DNA of 9,569 nucleotides from an uncultured Rhodopirellula sp. (GTDB lineage Bacteria; Planctomycetota; Planctomycetia; Pirellulales; Pirellulaceae). Where the stretch lies: the NCBI GenBank assembly GCA_913061385.1, contig CAJXTM010000078.1:1-9569 (forward strand), read 5' to 3'. The translations under genes were made by a program, and so were the position numbers. Shown one piece after another: positions 7,101-9,569 of the stretch (position 1 is the stretch's first letter; every line of letters starts with the position of its first letter). The notes beneath the pieces are model-generated. The model searched no databases. It worked only from the letters and a program-made list of their open reading frames with translations, and was not told the DNA's origin.

Positions 7101-7237
7101 AATTGCATACTTGCTGCCGCGAGTTCCGCGGGCATTAGCGTTTCATCAGATATTGGTTCGCTATTAAACAACTTTGGGAAATCTGCCCACGCACAGGGCA
7201 CGAATAGCAGACTGAAAATCCAAGTGAATGAACGCAT
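4196..7237 (-). CDS. PVC-type membrane-bound dehydrogenase-like protein with HEAT repeats and C-terminal CxxCH haem domain (1013 aa)
   Basis: An exported protein predicted to bind one c-type haem; substrate and partners are unknown. MRSFTWIFSLLFVPCAWA is a Sec signal peptide. Residues about 45-410 match the putative membrane-bound dehydrogenase (glucose/sorbosone dehydrogenase-like beta-propeller) family: GLTAKAFAAEPDIQNP, MSWDARGRLWVAENY, GGGHAHSG, CHEHTGVHRTSGRIFKV. About 425-870 is helical and HEAT-like. The C-terminal haem domain of the Pirellula/Verrucomicrobium type has CQNCH at 889-893 with GPDLTG after it, and M984 in SPMPDGLL as a plausible distal ligand. Length is normal for the family. 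The frame also opens at a TTG at 7243, but GAGG at 7244-7247 directly abuts that codon and is well placed (6 nt) for the ATG at 7237. It is the last gene of the operon, 14 bp after the DUF1501 stop. Oxidation of a sugar or other organic substrate is only a family-level guess. Confidence 0.95.
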   Translation of the reverse strand: MRSFTWIFSLLFVPCAWADFPKLFNSEPISDETLMPAELAAASMQLPAGLTAKAFAAEPDIQNPIAMSWDARGRLWVAENYTYAERKQRFQLDLRDRIVIFDNTHEDRFKTRTVFTDDVQMLTGMEVGLDGVWLMCPPKLIFIPDRNRDDIPDNPGEVVLDGFTVAQQNYHNFANGLQFGPDGWLYGRCGGSCPARIGVPGSPDGQRLALEGGMWRYHPIEKRVEVLTTGTTNPWGHDWNSLGEAFFVNTVNGHLWHLIPGAHFTRPFVLDPNRRVYELIDFHADHWHFDTGESWTKSRDGTANSFGGGHAHSGTMVYQADNWPEIYRDRLFTLNFHGRRANQEILERKGSGYVASHGKDMLLAKDPWFRGMELGSGPDGAVFVLDWSDAGECHEHTGVHRTSGRIFKVRNTKPLVSSGPTDLATWSLPRLVNTHVGRNDWQTRQARLELARRRMTSDITSSYPLLNALLDSPNSTPSTKVQALLTLHVIGGTTPAILRGLSNVEQESLRSWSIRLLTDTWPLDDAIGPAPSGKADRSRVQKQARELMQHLLAMANHDPSALVRLSLASTLQRLPIEFRPVLANALVQHAEDTADHNLPLMIWYGLIPVANQNPGDLLAVARDCKIPKTLELISRCIAEQVDAFPKVLDQLLKHAANRKGVYLQTVLEGVTRGLKGRIRAPRPKSWDLVTSIQAPEVANQVRELGVVFGDGRAIKELRKIARGKDQWEPAVRLAALQTVIQSDAEGMRKICEDLLSDQHMNLLAARGLSQFDEPEIGESLVERYRNFRSPVRPQVMSILVSRKSFAKAMLQAIEKNKIPASDLSAFQVSQIKSFSDPDLNELIGRVWGETRTTPQEMQISIDQLKKSLSGSVLAEAELGNGHRLFKKLCQNCHRLFGEGEKIGPDLTGSNRNDLDYLLSNMIDPSGIVAKDYRMTILLTTDNRLFNGLVTDETARTISIQTATERITFDKLKIQERKETEKSPMPDGLLDTLSATDIRDLVSYLQQPTKITVE

Positions 7238-7243
7238 TAACAA

Positions 7244-7247
7244 CCTC
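7244..7247 (-). promoter_or_regulatory. Shine-Dalgarno deciding the dehydrogenase start
   Basis: GAGG on the minus strand is 6 nt from the ATG at 7237 but has zero spacing to the TTG at 7243, so the ATG is the better start. Confidence 0.6.
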
Positions 7248-7251
7248 GCTT

Positions 7252-8676
7252 TTAAGCCAGTAGTGGTTGGACAACCTTGCCATGCACATCTGTAAGGCGG
7301 AAGTCCCGCCCCTGAAACTTGTGGATCAACCTTTCATGGTCAATTCCAAGCAGATGCAGGGCAGTGGCGTGTAGATCGTGTACGCTGACCCCGTCTTCGG
7401 CCACGTTCACGCTGTAGTCGTCTGTGCTGCCATGGTTGACACCACCTTGGGTTCCACCGCCCGCCATCCACATGGTAAAGCAACTTGGGTGATGATCCCT
7501 GCCGTAGGATTTTTCCGTCAGCTTTCCCTGCGAGTAGATGGTTCGACCAAATTCACCGCCCCAAATGACCAGTGTGTCGTCCAGCATGCCTCGTTGCTTG
7601 AGGTCACGTAGCAGCGCCGCAGTGGGTTGGTCAGTATCTTTGCACTGTTTTCCAATCTGGGTTGGTAAATTGTTGTGTTGATCCCAACCTTGATGGAATA
7701 GTTGAATGAATCGTACGCCTCGCTCTGCAAGGCGTCTGGCAATAAGGCAGTTGTAAGCATAACGACCGGGCTGATTCACTTCGGGGCCATAAAGATCCAT
7801 GATGTGCTTTGGTTCATCTGAAAAATCCAATAGATCAGGAACAGACATCTGCATGCGATACGCCAATTCGTATTGCGCGATGCGTGTTTCAATTTCGGGA
7901 TCTTTTACCTCATCAAATTTGATCTGGTTCAATTGTTTCAGAGCATCCAGCATCACGCGGCGTTGGTCTCGTGTGATGCCGGCAGGGTCAGAAATATCAA
8001 GGACCGGGTCTCCTTGGTTTCGAAACTTGACACCTTGGTGCTTTGAGGGCAGGAAGCCACTTCCCCACAGACGGTCGTACAGAGGTTGGCCAGTCTTGCC
8101 AGTACCTCTGCTGCTCATTGCTACAAATGCCGGCAGGTTGTCATTGTTGCTGCCCAGACCGTAGCCAACCCACGAACCGATGCTTGGGCGGCCCGGAATC
8201 TGGGACCCCGTCTGCTGAAACGTGATGGCGGGGTCGTGGTTGATCGCGTCGGTGTGCATGGACCGAATGATGCATAGGTCGTCAGCCATACTTCCGATGT
8301 GAGGCAAAGCATCGCTGATCCACGAACCGGACTGGCCGCGTTGGTTGAATTTGAATGCGCTGGGCGCGACTGGGAAACTGGCCTGAGCCGAACTCATGGT
8401 CGTTTTTCGATCATCCGGATAGACACTACGCGGTACTTCCTCGCCAAAACGCTTTGCTAGTTCTGGCTTGTAGTCGTAGAGGTCCATTTGTGCTGGACCG
8501 CCAGATTGAAAAAGGTAGATCACACGCTTTGCGCGAGGTGTGAAATGTGGCAGTGCCGGCAGGCCATGGTGGACTGTCGAGTTCTTTTCCTGTGCACGGC
8601 CTTCACGATTCAGCAGGGATGCTAAAGCGAGTGAGCCAAACAGCATTGAGCGTCGCGAGTACAAGTCCTGATTCAT
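7252..8676 (-). CDS. DUF1501 family protein (sulfatase-like fold), Tat-type signal, 474 aa
   Basis: A member of the DUF1501 family, related to the alkaline phosphatase/arylsulfatase superfamily and abundant in planctomycetes; no enzymatic activity is established. The N-terminus has a twin-arginine-like motif SRRSMLFG (7-14) followed by a hydrophobic stretch and a polar segment, suggesting export by Tat. Family motifs include QSGGPAQMDLYDYKPEL (57-73), IRSMHTDAINHDPA, WGGEFGRT (372-379), GRDHHP (392-397) and VHDLHATALHLLGIDH (432-447). The His/Asp-rich motifs are consistent with a metal site. Length is full for the family. AAGGA (8685-8689) overlaps the stop codon of the upstream DUF1553 gene and is 8 nt from the ATG, so the two are probably translated from one message. 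DUF1553 and DUF1501 genes are commonly adjacent in this phylum. Confidence 0.97.
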   Translation of the reverse strand: MNQDLYSRRSMLFGSLALASLLNREGRAQEKNSTVHHGLPALPHFTPRAKRVIYLFQSGGPAQMDLYDYKPELAKRFGEEVPRSVYPDDRKTTMSSAQASFPVAPSAFKFNQRGQSGSWISDALPHIGSMADDLCIIRSMHTDAINHDPAITFQQTGSQIPGRPSIGSWVGYGLGSNNDNLPAFVAMSSRGTGKTGQPLYDRLWGSGFLPSKHQGVKFRNQGDPVLDISDPAGITRDQRRVMLDALKQLNQIKFDEVKDPEIETRIAQYELAYRMQMSVPDLLDFSDEPKHIMDLYGPEVNQPGRYAYNCLIARRLAERGVRFIQLFHQGWDQHNNLPTQIGKQCKDTDQPTAALLRDLKQRGMLDDTLVIWGGEFGRTIYSQGKLTEKSYGRDHHPSCFTMWMAGGGTQGGVNHGSTDDYSVNVAEDGVSVHDLHATALHLLGIDHERLIHKFQGRDFRLTDVHGKVVQPLLA

Positions 8677-8684
8677 TGGTGAGG

Positions 8685-8689
8685 TCCTT
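8685..8689 (-). promoter_or_regulatory. Shine-Dalgarno for DUF1501 gene overlapping upstream stop
   Basis: TAAGGA on the minus strand carries both the DUF1553 stop codon and the AAGGA ribosome-binding site for the next gene, 8 nt before its ATG. This supports a polycistronic message. Confidence 0.7.
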
Positions 8690-9521
8690 ACTCCTTACTT
8701 ATGGTCTCGTCGAGATTCAGCAATATATTGGCAAGCATGGTCATGGCTGCATGCTCGACTGCCGGAATTCTCTGGTCACGTTGAGTTTCACCCATCTCCA
8801 GAAGAAGATTTGCCTCAGCTGGTTTGGCGGTATAGTGCGCGAGAAAATTCGCGTGCGTATTTTCCATGATGTCCAACTCAGCAGGTTTCGGAAGCCGTCC
8901 AGTGGATAATTGGTATCCAAATATGATCGCTTGTTTGAGTTCGTTTTTGTCGTGCGAAAACATGCGTTCGGCCAAACAACGGGCGGATTCAATGAACACC
9001 TTGTTATTCATCAATGTTAATGCTTGAAGAGGCGTGTTGGTTGTCTCCGTTCGAACCACACACACTTCTCGTGCAGCAGCATTGAAGTTCATCATCGTCG
9101 GAGGAGGTATCGTTCGCCGCCAGTAAGTGTAGAGACTGCGACGAAAGAGATTCGCACCTTTGTCTTGCTTGTAACTGTTGTTGGAAATTGATTTCCAGAC
9201 CTTGGGCGGCATGTACGGTTTTGTGGATGGACCACCAACTTTTTCAATCAGCAGTCCGCTGACGGCGAGAGCCTGGTCCCGCAAAGTAAAAGCAGGTAAC
9301 CGACTGCGAGGGCCACGGGCGTACAGCTGATTCTTTGGATCACGTTGTAGTAGTCCGCCACGCAACTGTGATACTTGCTGATAAGTTTGACTCAGGAGAA
9401 TTTGTTTCTGTATCGCACGGATGTTCCAATCGTTTCGAATGAGTTCCAACGCCAGCCAGTCAAGTAGCTCGGGGTGGGATGGTGGTGAACCTTGTGATCC
9501 AAAGTTCTCGCTGGTCTCAAC
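8688..9521 (-). CDS. DUF1553 (PSD1) domain protein, 5' truncated by contig end (277 aa present)
   Basis: C-terminal part of a planctomycete surface/export-associated protein of unknown biochemical role. Full-length members usually carry an N-terminal cytochrome-like PSCyt1 and/or DUF1549 (PSCyt2) domain before DUF1553; that part lies beyond the contig. Family motifs seen in the 277 genomic residues: DWNIRAIQKQILLSQTYQQ (31-49), RLPAFTLRDQALAVSGLL (74-91), FRRSLYTYWRRTIPPPTMM (126-144), TNTPLQALTLMNN (161-173) and the C-terminal ANILLNLDETISKE. An apparent GTG start at 9551 with the N-terminus MGSEMCIRDR is entirely adapter-coded and must be removed; the first intact genomic codon is GTT at 9519-9521. 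The true start and signal sequence are not in the window. It is the first visible gene of the operon with the DUF1501 and dehydrogenase-like genes. Confidence 0.97.
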   Translation of the reverse strand, partial: VETSENFGSQGSPPSHPELLDWLALELIRNDWNIRAIQKQILLSQTYQQVSQLRGGLLQRDPKNQLYARGPRSRLPAFTLRDQALAVSGLLIEKVGGPSTKPYMPPKVWKSISNNSYKQDKGANLFRRSLYTYWRRTIPPPTMMNFNAAAREVCVVRTETTNTPLQALTLMNNKVFIESARCLAERMFSHDKNELKQAIIFGYQLSTGRLPKPAELDIMENTHANFLAHYTAKPAEANLLLEMGETQRDQRIPAVEHAAMTMLANILLNLDETISKE

Positions 9522-9522
9522 C

Positions 9523-9569
9523 CTGTCTCTTATACACATCTCCGAGCCCACGAGACCGAGGCTGATCTC
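9523..9569 (+). other. Illumina Nextera i7-side adapter (contamination)
   Basis: Library sequence: the Tn5 mosaic-end complement CTGTCTCTTATACACATCT (9523-9541), CCGAGCCCACGAGAC (9542-9556), then CGAGGCTG (9557-9564), which matches Nextera index N710, and ATCTC from the P7 flank. Genomic sequence ends at 9522. Translated on the minus strand it produces the false N-terminus MGSEMCIRDR on the DUF1553 protein. Confidence 0.99.

Noticed and set aside
7238..7243. TTG start at 7243 for the dehydrogenase-like gene
   Set aside because: The GAGG motif directly abuts the TTG but is correctly spaced for the ATG at 7237, which gives a clean signal peptide.
1..9569. CRISPR array, tRNA, rRNA, phage or defence system
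   Set aside because: No regularly spaced repeats, no cloverleaf or rRNA signatures, and no phage or defence gene families were seen on either strand.

Overview
The window is most likely a contig from a planctomycete (Planctomycetota, probably a Pirellula/Rhodopirellula-like lineage). The evidence is three adjacent genes from paralogous families that are greatly expanded in that phylum: a DUF1553 (PSD1) protein, a DUF1501 protein, and a 'Pirellula/Verrucomicrobium-type' membrane-bound dehydrogenase with a C-terminal CxxCH haem domain. Lineage below phylum is inference. All supported genes lie on the minus strand, so transcription runs from high to low coordinates.

Both ends are technical. Positions 1-42 are an Illumina Nextera i5-side adapter with index, and 9523-9569 are the i7-side adapter with index. 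Genomic sequence is therefore 43-9522 only. Both terminal genes are cut by the adapters, and naive translation adds adapter-coded residues to each (VSYTHL... at one end, MGSEMCIRDR at the other).

Right half (4196-9522): a tight operon, read leftward. It holds a DUF1553 protein (3' part only), then a DUF1501 protein with a twin-arginine-like signal, then a roughly 1,013-residue exported propeller/HEAT/cytochrome c protein. Gaps are about 11-14 bp and each downstream gene has a recognisable Shine-Dalgarno. These families are known as a set of extracytoplasmic proteins in planctomycetes, but their biochemical role is unresolved.

Middle (3490-4195): about 700 bp with no convincing gene. It separates the two operons and holds several hairpins and a short direct repeat. 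It should contain the end of the dehydrogenase operon and the promoter/leader of the pilus operon.

Left half (43-3489): the start of a tad/cpa (Flp type IVb pilus) locus. It runs flp pilin, prepilin peptidase (cpaA/tadV), cpaB/rcpC, then cpaC/rcpA secretin, which is cut at the contig end. The remaining motor genes would be expected beyond the cut. The genes are separated by unusually long gaps (about 380, 229 and 206 bp) that contain dyad elements, the clearest being a 20-bp double palindrome just upstream of cpaC. Apart from these non-coding elements I see no novel system; the gene content is typical of planctomycetes.
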